Positions 34,345-42,880 of a stretch of 64,000 bases of DNA are shown here, one piece after another. The notes under the pieces are model-generated. The model did no database searches, was not told the DNA's origin, and saw only the letters and a list, made by a program, of their open reading frames with translations. Position numbers and translations under genes: made by a program. Every line of letters begins with the position of its first letter. Within the stretch, counting starts at the first letter, position 1. The DNA is from Solihabitans fulvus (GTDB taxonomy: Bacteria > Actinomycetota > Actinomycetes > Mycobacteriales > Pseudonocardiaceae): NCBI RefSeq assembly GCF_008386585.1, contig NZ_VUOB01000012.1, positions 1 through 64,000 on the forward strand, read 5' to 3'.

Positions 34345-35616
34345 ATGAGACTCAAGTGGTGTCGCACGAGAACAACGTCAGCGGCGGGTGTCGCGATCGC
34401 CCTGGCGCTGGCGCTGCTCCCGGCGAGTGCCGGCGCGGACCCCAACGACGCCAACGATTCCGCAGCCAACGACTCGGCAGCCGACGTCGCGTCGGCCCGC
34501 CAACCGGTGCTGGAGGCGTTCTGGGGCGGTTCGCCCAAGGCCGACCAGCTGCCGTGGGAGATGATCAACTCGATCAGCTACTTCTTCGCGTCCCCTGACG
34601 GCGGGCGGTGCAGCGAACCCGACGCGCGGCAGCGCGGTGACGTCGCCAGCCTCGAAGCGGTGAAGCGCGCCCACCCCGGCCTCACCGTGCTCGTCTCGAT
34701 CGGCGGTTGGGGCGCGGCGGGTTTCAGCGCGGACGCCGCGACCGCCGACAGCCGCAGGACGTTCGTCTCCTCGTGCGTGGACCGGTGGATGAGCGCGTTC
34801 CCCAAGGGCCTGGTCGACGGCTTCGACATCGACTGGGAGTTCCCGGTGTCCGGTGGCCTGCCGAGCATCGGCTCGTCCCCGGCCGACCGGGAGAACCTGA
34901 ACCTGCTGCTCGGTGAGTTCCGCACGCAACTGGAACGACACGCGCACGCCGCAGGCCTGTCGTCGAAGTCCGCCACGCTGTCCATCGACATCCCGGCAGG
35001 CCGGATCCAGGACGACGGCACCGGAAAGGCCGGCGCGCCCTACGACGCGGCGCACAGCTACGACCTGCGGACCGTCGGCAGACTGGTGGACAGGTTCAAC
35101 CTGATGACGTATGACCTGTGCACCGGCTACTCCAAGGTCTCCTGCTTCAACGACCCGTTGGTCAAGCGCCCAGGCGACCCCAACGACCGGTACAACAACA
35201 ACGTCGGCGCGGTCGACTACATGGAGGCACACGGCGTGCCCGCGAACAAGATCGTCCTCGGTGTGCCGTTCTACGGGAGGTCCTTCACCGTCACCTCGGC
35301 GGACAACGGCGGGCTGTACCAGCCGTTCACGTCGATGGACTTCCTCGACTACAAGGTGTTGGTCGGCCCGCAGTGGGCCGGCAACCCCGACGTCCAGCAG
35401 GGCTGGGACCCCGTCGTCCGGTCGCCCTACCTGTGGAACCCGAGGACCATGACGTGGGTCAGCTACGAGAATCCACGCTCGATCCTGGACCGTTCGCTGT
35501 TCGCCAAGGACCGCCGCCTCGCCGGCATGATGATGTGGGAGGTCGGCGCCGACGACCCGCAGCACAGCCTGCTCACCGCGATGACCGCACCCTGGTTGAC
35601 CGGCGACCGACGCTGA
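34345..35616 (+). CDS. Secreted GH18 chitinase
   Basis: A 423-residue glycoside hydrolase family 18 protein. The signal peptide is AAGVAIALALALLPASAGA. The substrate strand SxGG is VLVSIGGWG and the catalytic motif DGxDxDWE is DGFDIDWE with Glu165 as acid. FNLMTYDL and the C-terminal GMMMWEVGADD complete the barrel. It lacks a separate chitin-binding module. It hydrolyses chitin or chito-oligosaccharides outside the cell. It is monocistronic, with a terminator just after the stop. Confidence 0.95.
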   Translation: MRLKWCRTRTTSAAGVAIALALALLPASAGADPNDANDSAANDSAADVASARQPVLEAFWGGSPKADQLPWEMINSISYFFASPDGGRCSEPDARQRGDVASLEAVKRAHPGLTVLVSIGGWGAAGFSADAATADSRRTFVSSCVDRWMSAFPKGLVDGFDIDWEFPVSGGLPSIGSSPADRENLNLLLGEFRTQLERHAHAAGLSSKSATLSIDIPAGRIQDDGTGKAGAPYDAAHSYDLRTVGRLVDRFNLMTYDLCTGYSKVSCFNDPLVKRPGDPNDRYNNNVGAVDYMEAHGVPANKIVLGVPFYGRSFTVTSADNGGLYQPFTSMDFLDYKVLVGPQWAGNPDVQQGWDPVVRSPYLWNPRTMTWVSYENPRSILDRSLFAKDRRLAGMMMWEVGADDPQHSLLTAMTAPWLTGDRR

Positions 35617-35629
35617 GCACCACGTGTCT

Positions 35630-35659
35630 CCGCCCGACCGCCGTCCGGCCGTCGGGCGG
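35630..35659. terminator. Hairpin terminator between chitinase and TPR genes
   Basis: CCGCCCGAC pairs with GTCGGGCGG (9 bp, 12-base loop) 14 bases after the chitinase stop. It may serve both convergent genes. Confidence 0.6.
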
Positions 35660-35682
35660 GGACGCGGAGCGGTCCGGCCGGG

Positions 35683-36843
35683 TCAGTCGGTCGCCGCGCG
35701 TTCCGCCTCGGCGAGCGCGGCGCGACTGCGGGCCGTGTCGGGGTGCTCGGCGCCGAGCACCCGGGTCCGCGCGTACAGCACGGCCCGGTGTGCGGCAACG
35801 GACTCGGCAGCTCTGCCCTGACGCGCAAGCAGGTCCGCCAGCTCGAACCTGCTCCGCAGGGTGTGCCGATGGTCCTCGCCGAGGAGGTCGCGGTATTGCG
35901 CCAGCACCTCCTCGTGCCGACGTGTGGCCTCTTCCAATAGCCCGCGTCCCGCCGCGACCCTGGCTAGCCCGAACCGACAGCCGAGCAGGCGCACTCGTGT
36001 CGTGTCGGCAGCCAGCACCGCCTGGAACTCCCGTTCGGCCTCGGCCGGCCTGCCGGCCTCGACGAAGGCGTCGCCGAGCCTGCGGTGAACGGACATCCTC
36101 AAGGAGTGGCTGGACCCGGTGTGCCCGGCGATCTCGGTCAGGATCGCGATCGCCTCCTCGGCCCGGCCGCTGTCGACGAGCAGACCGGCGAGCGAACAGC
36201 GGGACCGCAACGTGAACGAGGCCAGCGCGCCCGATCGCTCGGTGCACTCGTCGATCAGTGCGCGCAACTGGGCTTCCGCCGCACCCGTGTCGCCGAGCTC
36301 GGCGCGGATGTGCGCGCGCAGCTGCCGGGCCGCGCAGGCGAGCCCCTGCTGCGCGGTCGACGCGGGATCGCTGTGTTGCAGCACCAGTTCCGCGTGCCGG
36401 TCCGCCACCGCGTGGCACCCCATGGTGGTCAGCACACCGGTCATGGCGACGCGTGCCGAGATCGTCGCGGTATCCCGCTCGGTGAGGCCGGTCACGCAGT
36501 CGGCGAGCACCGTCTCGAGTTCGCGTTCGGCCTCGACCAGCCTGCCAGCCTCGAATGCCGCGGCCGCCGCGAACACACGGAACAGAAGCGTCTCGGAGTG
36601 CTCGGGGCCGCGCGTCATGGTCAGAGTCGAGATGATGCCCCTGGCCAGGGTCTCGGCCTCCGCCCACTGGCCCGATTCGGTCAGCTCGCGCAGCTTTCCG
36701 GACCGCTGAACCGGGGCCGCCGGCCGCCGCCTCGCACCTCGCCTGCCGAGGGACCACGACACGACGGCGCCGACGCCGGCCGCGACCAACCACACCCAGC
36801 CGGGCACGAACCCCGGAAACCCCAACGTGAACTCCCTGTCCAA
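35683..36843 (-). CDS. Membrane-anchored tetratricopeptide repeat protein
   Basis: About 386 residues. One N-terminal transmembrane segment (FVPGWVWLVAAGVGAVVSW) is followed by a basic stop (LGRRGARRRP). At least seven TPR-like helix pairs follow, such as AGRLVEAERELETVLADC, SGRAEEAIAILTEIAG and AGRPAEAEREFQAVLAAD. It resembles the TPR part of actinobacterial tetratricopeptide/NB-ARC proteins but has no ATPase domain. The start is uncertain: TTG at 36843, or TTG at 36825, which has AGGGAG 6 bases upstream. Its role is probably protein-protein interaction; the partner is unknown. Confidence 0.78.
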   Translation of the reverse strand: MDREFTLGFPGFVPGWVWLVAAGVGAVVSWSLGRRGARRRPAAPVQRSGKLRELTESGQWAEAETLARGIISTLTMTRGPEHSETLLFRVFAAAAAFEAGRLVEAERELETVLADCVTGLTERDTATISARVAMTGVLTTMGCHAVADRHAELVLQHSDPASTAQQGLACAARQLRAHIRAELGDTGAAEAQLRALIDECTERSGALASFTLRSRCSLAGLLVDSGRAEEAIAILTEIAGHTGSSHSLRMSVHRRLGDAFVEAGRPAEAEREFQAVLAADTTRVRLLGCRFGLARVAAGRGLLEEATRRHEEVLAQYRDLLGEDHRHTLRSRFELADLLARQGRAAESVAAHRAVLYARTRVLGAEHPDTARSRAALAEAERAATD

Positions 36844-36871
36844 CTCTCGTGTAACCGTGTTCCTCGGCGAT

Positions 36872-37552
36872 TCAGGACGTCGGCGCGCGTAAGGCCTGCC
36901 GGCCGAGGTGGTCGGCCAGCCGGATCGGCTCGGCGAGTCGGTAGCGCGGGCTGAGCCGAAGCGTCCACGCGCACGCCTCGGCCAAGTCGAGGCCGTGGCC
37001 GACGGACACGAACACCGGCCTGATCCCGTCCTGGGTGCGCAGCACCCGGCCGACCTCCTCGCCGTTGTCCACCAACGGACTGCTCGCCCCGCGCTCCTGC
37101 CCCGGCGCCTCGAACGGGTTCATGGCCGTCTTGCCGATCCCGATGCTCGGCAGCCCGGTCACCACCCCGACATGGCAGGCGAGCCCGAAGCGGCGCGGGT
37201 GTGCGACACCCTGGCCGTCGCACACCACCAGGTCGGGCAGGGTCGTCAGCATCTCCAGTGCCTCGACCAGCGGCGGCAGCTCCCGGAAGGCGAACAACCC
37301 TGGCACGTAGGGGAAAACGGCTTCGCCGAACGCGACGACCTGCTCCACCACGGCGAGCGTGTCCGCGTCCAGCACGACCACGGCGGCGGCCAGCCGGTCG
37401 GAGCCCTCGGCATAGGACACGTCCAGCCCGGCGACGGTGCGGATCGGGCCCGTGCCGAGATCGGCGGCGCGCACCAGCGGGCGCAGCCGTTCTTGGATGG
37501 CCGCAGCCTCGTCGACCGAGTGCGGCCACTCGTGCGGCACCGTCACACGCAT
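36872..37552 (-). CDS. nfi: Endonuclease V
   Basis: A 226-residue deoxyinosine 3' endonuclease. Family motifs are VAGLDVSYAEG (catalytic Asp), YVPGLFAFRELPPLVEAL (FRE glutamate), PDLVVCDGQGVAHPRRFGLA (catalytic Asp, His) and GIGKTAM. It cuts next to deaminated bases for repair. The ATG at 37552 is chosen because GAGGGAA lies 2-3 bases upstream; an upstream in-frame start at 37609 is weaker. It is transcribed divergently from the YjbR gene. Confidence 0.93.
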   Translation of the reverse strand: MRVTVPHEWPHSVDEAAAIQERLRPLVRAADLGTGPIRTVAGLDVSYAEGSDRLAAAVVVLDADTLAVVEQVVAFGEAVFPYVPGLFAFRELPPLVEALEMLTTLPDLVVCDGQGVAHPRRFGLACHVGVVTGLPSIGIGKTAMNPFEAPGQERGASSPLVDNGEEVGRVLRTQDGIRPVFVSVGHGLDLAEACAWTLRLSPRYRLAEPIRLADHLGRQALRAPTS

Positions 37553-37647
37553 GCTTCCCTCGAGATCGATCGTTCCAACGGCGTCCGCGCAACGATAGTC
37601 GCCGCACAACTGCGCGTCTGACGCCTCGGCCGCCTAGAGTCGATACC

Positions 37648-38055
37648 GTGGCCACCTGGACCGATGTGCGTCGGATCGCCCTCGCGCTGCCGGCGTCGAC
37701 CGAGCGGGCGACCAGCGGTGACGCCCAGTGGCGCGTCAAGGACACGCTGTTCGTGTGGGAACGACCGCTGCGCCGGTCGGACCTCGACGCGCTCGGCGAC
37801 CGGGCGCCCGACGGGCCGATCCTCGCCGCCAGGGTCGCCGACCTCGGCGTGAAGGACGCGCTGATCGCCGACGACCCCGACGTCTTCTTCACTACACCGC
37901 ACTTCGACGGCTATCCGGCGGTCCTGGTGCGCCTCGACCGGATCGAGGCCGCGGTGCTCGACGAGCTGATCGTCGACGCGTGGTTGGCCCGCGCGCCCAA
38001 ACGACTGGCCAGGGAGTACCTCGCGAGCGCCGGCGGGAGTCCGGCGCCGAATTGA
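37648..38055 (+). CDS. MmcQ/YjbR-family protein
   Basis: A 135-residue protein of the MmcQ/YjbR (CyaY-like fold) family: TWTDVRRIALALPASTERAT at the start, WRVKDTLFVWERPL in the middle, and FFTTPHFDGYPAVLVRLDRI near the end. The family is thought to bind DNA, but its role is unsettled. GTG start. The short space before endonuclease V (95 bases) holds both promoters. Confidence 0.85.
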   Translation: MATWTDVRRIALALPASTERATSGDAQWRVKDTLFVWERPLRRSDLDALGDRAPDGPILAARVADLGVKDALIADDPDVFFTTPHFDGYPAVLVRLDRIEAAVLDELIVDAWLARAPKRLAREYLASAGGSPAPN

Positions 38056-38086
38056 CAAACCGCGTTGCCGGTTCTGCAATGGGCGC

Positions 38087-38677
38087 ATGTCCGACGACCT
38101 GGCCACGGTGCTCGACGGGGTCGGCCCCAGGCTCCGCGCCCTGCGACAGCAGCGCGGCGCGACGCTGGCGGCGCTGTCCTCGGCCACCGGCATCTCGGTG
38201 AGCACGCTGTCCCGGCTGGAGTCCGGCGGCCGCCGGCCGACCCTGGAACTGTTGCTGCCGCTGGCAAAGGCGCATCGGGTCCCGCTGGACGAGCTCGTCG
38301 GCGCCCCACCGACCGGCGACCCGCGCGTGCACCCGCAGCCGTTCACCAGGGGCGACCAGACGATCATCCCGCTGACCCGGCAACCCGGCGGCCCGCAGGC
38401 GTTCAAGCACCTCATCGCGGCCGGTGGCAAGCGCAGTGAACCGGAGCCCAGGACGCACGAGGGCTACGAGTGGCTGTACGTGCTCAGCGGCAGGCTGCGG
38501 CTGGTGCTCGGCGAACACGACGTGGTGCTGAAGTCGGGCGAGGTCGCGGAGTTCGACACCAGGGTGCCGCACTGGTTCGGCAGCGCGGACTCGCGCGCGG
38601 TGGAGTTCCTCAGCCTGTTCGGCCCGCAGGGCGAACGCATGCACGTCAGGGCGCGCCCCCGCCAGAGCTCTGACTAG
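38087..38677 (+). CDS. XRE-family regulator with cupin domain
   Basis: A 196-residue protein. The N-terminal HTH_3 domain (LRALRQQRGATLAALSSATG, then SVSTLSRLESGGRRPTLELL) is followed by a C-terminal double-stranded beta-helix cupin (HEGYEWLYVLSGRLRLVLGE, then GEVAEFDTRVPHWFG). Such regulators respond to small ligands bound in the cupin. It lies just upstream of the Hen1-Pnkp pair and could regulate it, though 111 bases separate them and no direct evidence is visible. Confidence 0.92.
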   Translation: MSDDLATVLDGVGPRLRALRQQRGATLAALSSATGISVSTLSRLESGGRRPTLELLLPLAKAHRVPLDELVGAPPTGDPRVHPQPFTRGDQTIIPLTRQPGGPQAFKHLIAAGGKRSEPEPRTHEGYEWLYVLSGRLRLVLGEHDVVLKSGEVAEFDTRVPHWFGSADSRAVEFLSLFGPQGERMHVRARPRQSSD

Positions 38678-38788
38678 GCCGTGTCCCTATGGGCGCCTGG
38701 CCCGACGGCTGTTCGACGCGGTGCGGCCATCGGGTGAGGTGCCCTAATCGATTCGTGCCAGCTGGTCCGGACGGGTGATACTGCTCCG

Positions 38789-40207
38789 GTGTTGCTGACC
38801 GTCACGACGACCCACCGCCCCGCGACCGACCTCGGCTACCTGCTGCACAAGCATCCCGACCGCGCGCAGCGGTTCGACGTGACCACCGGTGTCGCGCACG
38901 TGGTGTACCCGGAGGCCGCCGAGGACAGGTGCACGGCGGCGCTGCTGCTCGAGGTCGACCCGATCGAGCTGGTGCGCGGCCGGCGCGGCTCGGCGGCGGA
39001 GGGATTCTCGTTGGGCCAGTACGTGAACGACCGTCCCTACGTCGCGTCCTCGCTGCTCGCGGTCGCGCTCGGCAAGGTGTTCGGCTCGGCGCTGAAGGGC
39101 CGCTGCGAGGCGCGCCAGGAACTCGCCGCGACGCCGATCCCGCTGGAGATCCACCTGCCGGTGCTGCCCTGCCGGGGCGGGTCGCCGCTCGCCGAGCGGC
39201 TGTTCGGGCCGCTCGGCTGGTCCGTGACGGCCCGACCGATCCCGCTCGACCCCGCCTTTCCCGACTGGGGCGACAGCCACTACTTGGACCTGCGGCTGGC
39301 CGGCACGCTGCGGCTGGCCGACGCGCTCACCCAGCTGTACGTGCTGTTGCCGGTGCTGGACGACGCGAAGCACTACTGGGTGTCCGTGGACGAGGTCGAC
39401 AAGTTGATCAGGGCGGGTGGCGACTGGCTCGGCGCGCACCCCGACCGTGAGTTGATCACCACGCGTTACCTCGCGCACCAGCGCCGGTTCGCGGAGGAGG
39501 CGTTGTCCCGCCTCACCGAACTGGACGACCGTCCTGCCGAAGCGCCGGAGTCCGCCTCGGCCGGGCACGACGCGGCCGACGACCGGCTGCCCTCGCTGGC
39601 CGACCAGCGCCGCGCGGCCATCCTCGCCGAACTGCGCGCCTGCGACGCCCGCCGTGTGGTCGATCTCGGCTGTGGCGAGGGAAACCTGCTGCGCGCCCTG
39701 CTGACAGACCAGTTCGTCACCGAGATCGTCGGCGTGGACGCGGCCCCAAGGACGTTGGCGGTTGCGGCATCGCGGCTGCGGCTGGAGCAACTGCCCGAAC
39801 GGCAGCGCGACCGGATCACGCTGCTGCACGGCTCGGCGACCTACGCCGACTCTCGGCTGACGGGGTACGACGCGGTCGTGCTGTCCGAGGTCGTTGAGCA
39901 CGTGGACCCGCCTCGCCTGCCCGATCTCGCCTCGGCGGTGTTCGGCGCGGCGCGTCCGCGCACCGTCATCGTGACCACCCCCAACGTGGAGTACAACGTG
40001 CGCTGGCCGACCCTGCCATCGGGCGCGACCCGGCACCCGGACCACAGGTTCGAGTGGACCAGGACGGAGTTCGCCGACTGGGCCGAGCAGGTCTGCGCCG
40101 CGCACGGCTACGCGGCGCGGATCGAGCCGGTCGGCCCGGTCGACCCCGAGGTCGGCGCGCCGACCCAGCTCGCGGTGTTCAGCAGGGAAAGCGCGGTGAC
40201 CCGATGA
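38789..40207 (+). CDS. hen1: Hen1, 3'-terminal RNA ribose 2'-O-methyltransferase
   Basis: A 472-residue bacterial Hen1. The N-terminal ~240 residues are the Hen1-specific domain (DLGYLLHKHPDRAQRFD, GFSLGQYVNDRPYVASS). The C-terminal part is a SAM methyltransferase (VVDLGCGEGNLL) with the Mn-binding glutamates and histidines in EVVEHVD and a following RHPDHRFEW. It methylates the 2'-OH at the repair junction of RNAs cut by ribotoxins, so that the repaired RNA resists re-cleavage. GTG start. It overlaps pnkp by four bases. Confidence 0.96.
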   Translation: MLLTVTTTHRPATDLGYLLHKHPDRAQRFDVTTGVAHVVYPEAAEDRCTAALLLEVDPIELVRGRRGSAAEGFSLGQYVNDRPYVASSLLAVALGKVFGSALKGRCEARQELAATPIPLEIHLPVLPCRGGSPLAERLFGPLGWSVTARPIPLDPAFPDWGDSHYLDLRLAGTLRLADALTQLYVLLPVLDDAKHYWVSVDEVDKLIRAGGDWLGAHPDRELITTRYLAHQRRFAEEALSRLTELDDRPAEAPESASAGHDAADDRLPSLADQRRAAILAELRACDARRVVDLGCGEGNLLRALLTDQFVTEIVGVDAAPRTLAVAASRLRLEQLPERQRDRITLLHGSATYADSRLTGYDAVVLSEVVEHVDPPRLPDLASAVFGAARPRTVIVTTPNVEYNVRWPTLPSGATRHPDHRFEWTRTEFADWAEQVCAAHGYAARIEPVGPVDPEVGAPTQLAVFSRESAVTR

Positions 40208-42747
40208 AGCTCGCCGTTCCCGAACTGAGCCTGGTCGCGCTCGTCGGCGTGTCCGGCTCGGGCAAGTCCACCTTCGCCAGCAGGCACTTCGCCGCGACAC
40301 AGGTGCTGTCCTCGGACGCGTTTCGCGCCATGGTGTCCGACGACGAGAACGACCAGTCGGCCACGGCGGACGCGTTCGACGCGCTGTATTACGTGGCCGG
40401 CAAGCGACTGACGGCCGGCAGGCTGACCGTGGTCGACGCCACACACCTGCAGCGCGAGGACCGGGCCAAGCTGATCGCACTGGCGAAGGCACACGACGTG
40501 CTGCCGGTCGCCATCGTGCTCGACCTGCCCGAGAACGTCTGTGCCGGCAGGAACTCCGCCCACCGCGGCCTGCCCGCGCAGGTGTTGGCGCGGCAGCGGG
40601 ACGCGTTGCGGCGGTCGCTGCGCCACCTCCAGAAGGAGGGCTTCCGCAAGGTGCACGTGCTGTCTACTGTGGACGATGTCGACTCGGCCGAGATCGTGTT
40701 CGAGAAGGCCTACAACGACAGGCGCGAGCTGACCGGCCCGTTCGACATCATCGGCGACGTGCACGGCTGCCGCTCCGAGCTGGAAACCCTGTTGGCCAGT
40801 CTCGGCTATCTGCTCGACCGCGACGCCGACGGCCGGGCGGTCGGCGCGCGTCACCCGCTCGGCCGGACCGCGGTGTTCGTCGGCGACCTGGTCGACCGAG
40901 GACCGGACACGCCCGGCGTGCTGCGGCTGGTGATGGGCATGGTCGCGGCCGGCACCGCGCTGTGCGTGTCGGGCAACCACGAGAACAAGCTGATCAGGGC
41001 GCTGGACGGCCGGCAGGTCACCGTGTCGCACGGCCTCGCCGAGTCCCTCGCGCAGCTGGCCGGCGAACCCGAGGAGTTCCGGGCCGCGGCGCGGGACTTC
41101 ATGTACGGGTTGGTCAGCCACTACCGGCTCGACGGCGGGCGGCTGGTGGTCGCGCACGCCGGACTGAAGGAGGAATACCACGGCAGGGCCTCCGGCCGGG
41201 TGCGGTCGTTCTGCCTCTACGGCGAGACCACCGGCGAGACCGACGAGTACGGCCTGCCCGTGCGGCACCCTTGGGCCAACGAGTACCGGGGCGCGGCGAG
41301 CGTGGTGTACGGCCACACGCCGGTCAGCGAGACCGCCTGGGTGAACAACACGATCTGCCTCGACACGGGTTGCGTGTTCGGCGGCACGCTCACCGCGCTG
41401 CGCTGGCCGGAACGGGAACTGGTGTCGGTTCCGGCTGAGCGGGTGCACTACGAGCCGGTCCGCCCACTGGCCCCACCGGAGTCCCTTGCCCAGCACAGGA
41501 AGGCGGACCTGCTGCGGATCGAGGACGTGCTCGGCAGCAGGACTGTGGAGACCGGGATTCTGGGCAGGGTCAAGGTTCGGGAGGAGAACGCGGCAGGCGC
41601 GCTCGAGGTGATGAGCCGGTTCGCGATCGACCCGCACTGGCTGGTGTACCTACCGCCGACGATGGCGCCGTGCGCGACGGCGAGCGCGGAGGGGTTCCTG
41701 GAGCATCCAGCCGAGGCGTTCGCCGCCTACCGCGCCGACGGCGTGTCCGAGGTCGTGTGCGAGGAGAAGCACATGGGCTCGCGGGCCGTCGTGGTGCTGT
41801 GCCGGGACAACGAGGTGGCCAGGCGGCGGTTCGGCGTCGCCGACGACACCACCGGCGCGGTCTACACCCGCACCGGGCGGTCCTTCTTCGACGATCCGGC
41901 GCGGACCGAGCGGCTGCTCGACCGGGTGCGCCGCGCCGTCGACCGGGCCGGGCTGTGGGCGGAGCTGGCCACCGACTGGCTGGTGCTCGACGCGGAACTG
42001 CTGCCGTGGTCGGTCAAGGCAGGGGAACTGCTGCGCCGCCAGTACGCCCCGGTCGGCGCGGCGGCGCGCGCGGTGCTGCCGGCGGCCGTCTCGGTGCTGG
42101 AGCGGGCCGCCGACCGCGGTGTCGACGTGGCCGAGTTGGTTGCGCGCCAGCGGAACCGCGCGGTGCACGCCGAGGAGTTCACCGCGGCCTACGGGCGGTA
42201 CTGCTGGCCGGTCGACGACCTCGACGGGGTGCGGCTCGCGCCGTTCCAGCTCCTGGCGGGGGAGGGCGCGTCCTATGCCGCGCGTGACCACGGCTGGCAG
42301 TTGGCCCTGCTCGACCGGTTGGTGGCCGCCGACCAGGACCTGATCCGCGCCACCACACGCGTGGTGGTCGACGTGCGGGACGAGGCGTCGGTGGCGGCGG
42401 GCACGGCGTGGTGGACGGACCTGACCGATGCCGGCGGCGAGGGCATGGTGGTCAAGCCGTTCGCCGGGTTCGCGCGCGGCCGGCACGGCGTCGTGCAGCC
42501 GGGCGTGAAGTGCCGTGGCCGGGAGTACCTGCGGATCATCTACGGGCCCGACTACACCGAGCCCGCGCACCTGTCCCGACTGCGGCAGCGCAACCTCGGC
42601 AGGAAGCGCTCGCTCGCGCTGCGCGAGTACGCCCTCGGTCTGGAGTCGCTGGCGCGCTTCGCCGCTGGTGAGCCGCTCTGGCGGATCCACGAGGCCGTGT
42701 TCGCCGTGCTGGCACTGGAGTCGGAACCGGTGGACCCCAGGCTGTGA
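40204..42747 (+). CDS. pnkp: Pnkp polynucleotide kinase-phosphatase-ligase
   Basis: An 847-residue three-domain RNA repair enzyme. The kinase P-loop is GVSGSGKST (residues 15-23). The metallophosphatase has GDVHGC (~184), GDLVDRGPD (~227) and GNHE (~257). The nucleotidyltransferase has the adenylated lysine Lys522 in EEKHMGSRA and a C-terminal GMVVKPF. It heals 5'-OH and 2',3'-cyclic phosphate ends. Ligation normally needs Hen1, which is encoded immediately upstream and coupled by ATGA. It is slightly shorter than the clostridial enzyme (about 870 residues). Confidence 0.97.
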   Translation: MKLAVPELSLVALVGVSGSGKSTFASRHFAATQVLSSDAFRAMVSDDENDQSATADAFDALYYVAGKRLTAGRLTVVDATHLQREDRAKLIALAKAHDVLPVAIVLDLPENVCAGRNSAHRGLPAQVLARQRDALRRSLRHLQKEGFRKVHVLSTVDDVDSAEIVFEKAYNDRRELTGPFDIIGDVHGCRSELETLLASLGYLLDRDADGRAVGARHPLGRTAVFVGDLVDRGPDTPGVLRLVMGMVAAGTALCVSGNHENKLIRALDGRQVTVSHGLAESLAQLAGEPEEFRAAARDFMYGLVSHYRLDGGRLVVAHAGLKEEYHGRASGRVRSFCLYGETTGETDEYGLPVRHPWANEYRGAASVVYGHTPVSETAWVNNTICLDTGCVFGGTLTALRWPERELVSVPAERVHYEPVRPLAPPESLAQHRKADLLRIEDVLGSRTVETGILGRVKVREENAAGALEVMSRFAIDPHWLVYLPPTMAPCATASAEGFLEHPAEAFAAYRADGVSEVVCEEKHMGSRAVVVLCRDNEVARRRFGVADDTTGAVYTRTGRSFFDDPARTERLLDRVRRAVDRAGLWAELATDWLVLDAELLPWSVKAGELLRRQYAPVGAAARAVLPAAVSVLERAADRGVDVAELVARQRNRAVHAEEFTAAYGRYCWPVDDLDGVRLAPFQLLAGEGASYAARDHGWQLALLDRLVAADQDLIRATTRVVVDVRDEASVAAGTAWWTDLTDAGGEGMVVKPFAGFARGRHGVVQPGVKCRGREYLRIIYGPDYTEPAHLSRLRQRNLGRKRSLALREYALGLESLARFAAGEPLWRIHEAVFAVLALESEPVDPRL

Positions 42748-42773
42748 CGTGTCGGCGGTCCGCCGCCGGAACC

Positions 42774-42807
42774 TCAACCCTGGGGTTGACATCAACCCCA
42801 GGGTTGA
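42774..42807. promoter_or_regulatory. Paired MerR-like inverted repeats upstream of hydrolase gene
   Basis: TCAACCCTGGGGTTGA (42774-42789) is followed two bases later by its exact reverse complement TCAACCCCAGGGTTGA (42792-42807). A further half, CCAGGGTTGATC, is at 42819-42830. TTGACT follows at 42831 as a possible -35. CAACCCT/AGGGTTG is the type of site bound by many MerR regulators. No MerR gene is in this window. Confidence 0.6.
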
Positions 42808-42880
42808 TCTTCCGGCAGCCAGGGTTGATCTTGACTCAAGCCGCTTGTTCAGTCGCATGTGGACAGACAATGATTGCGGC

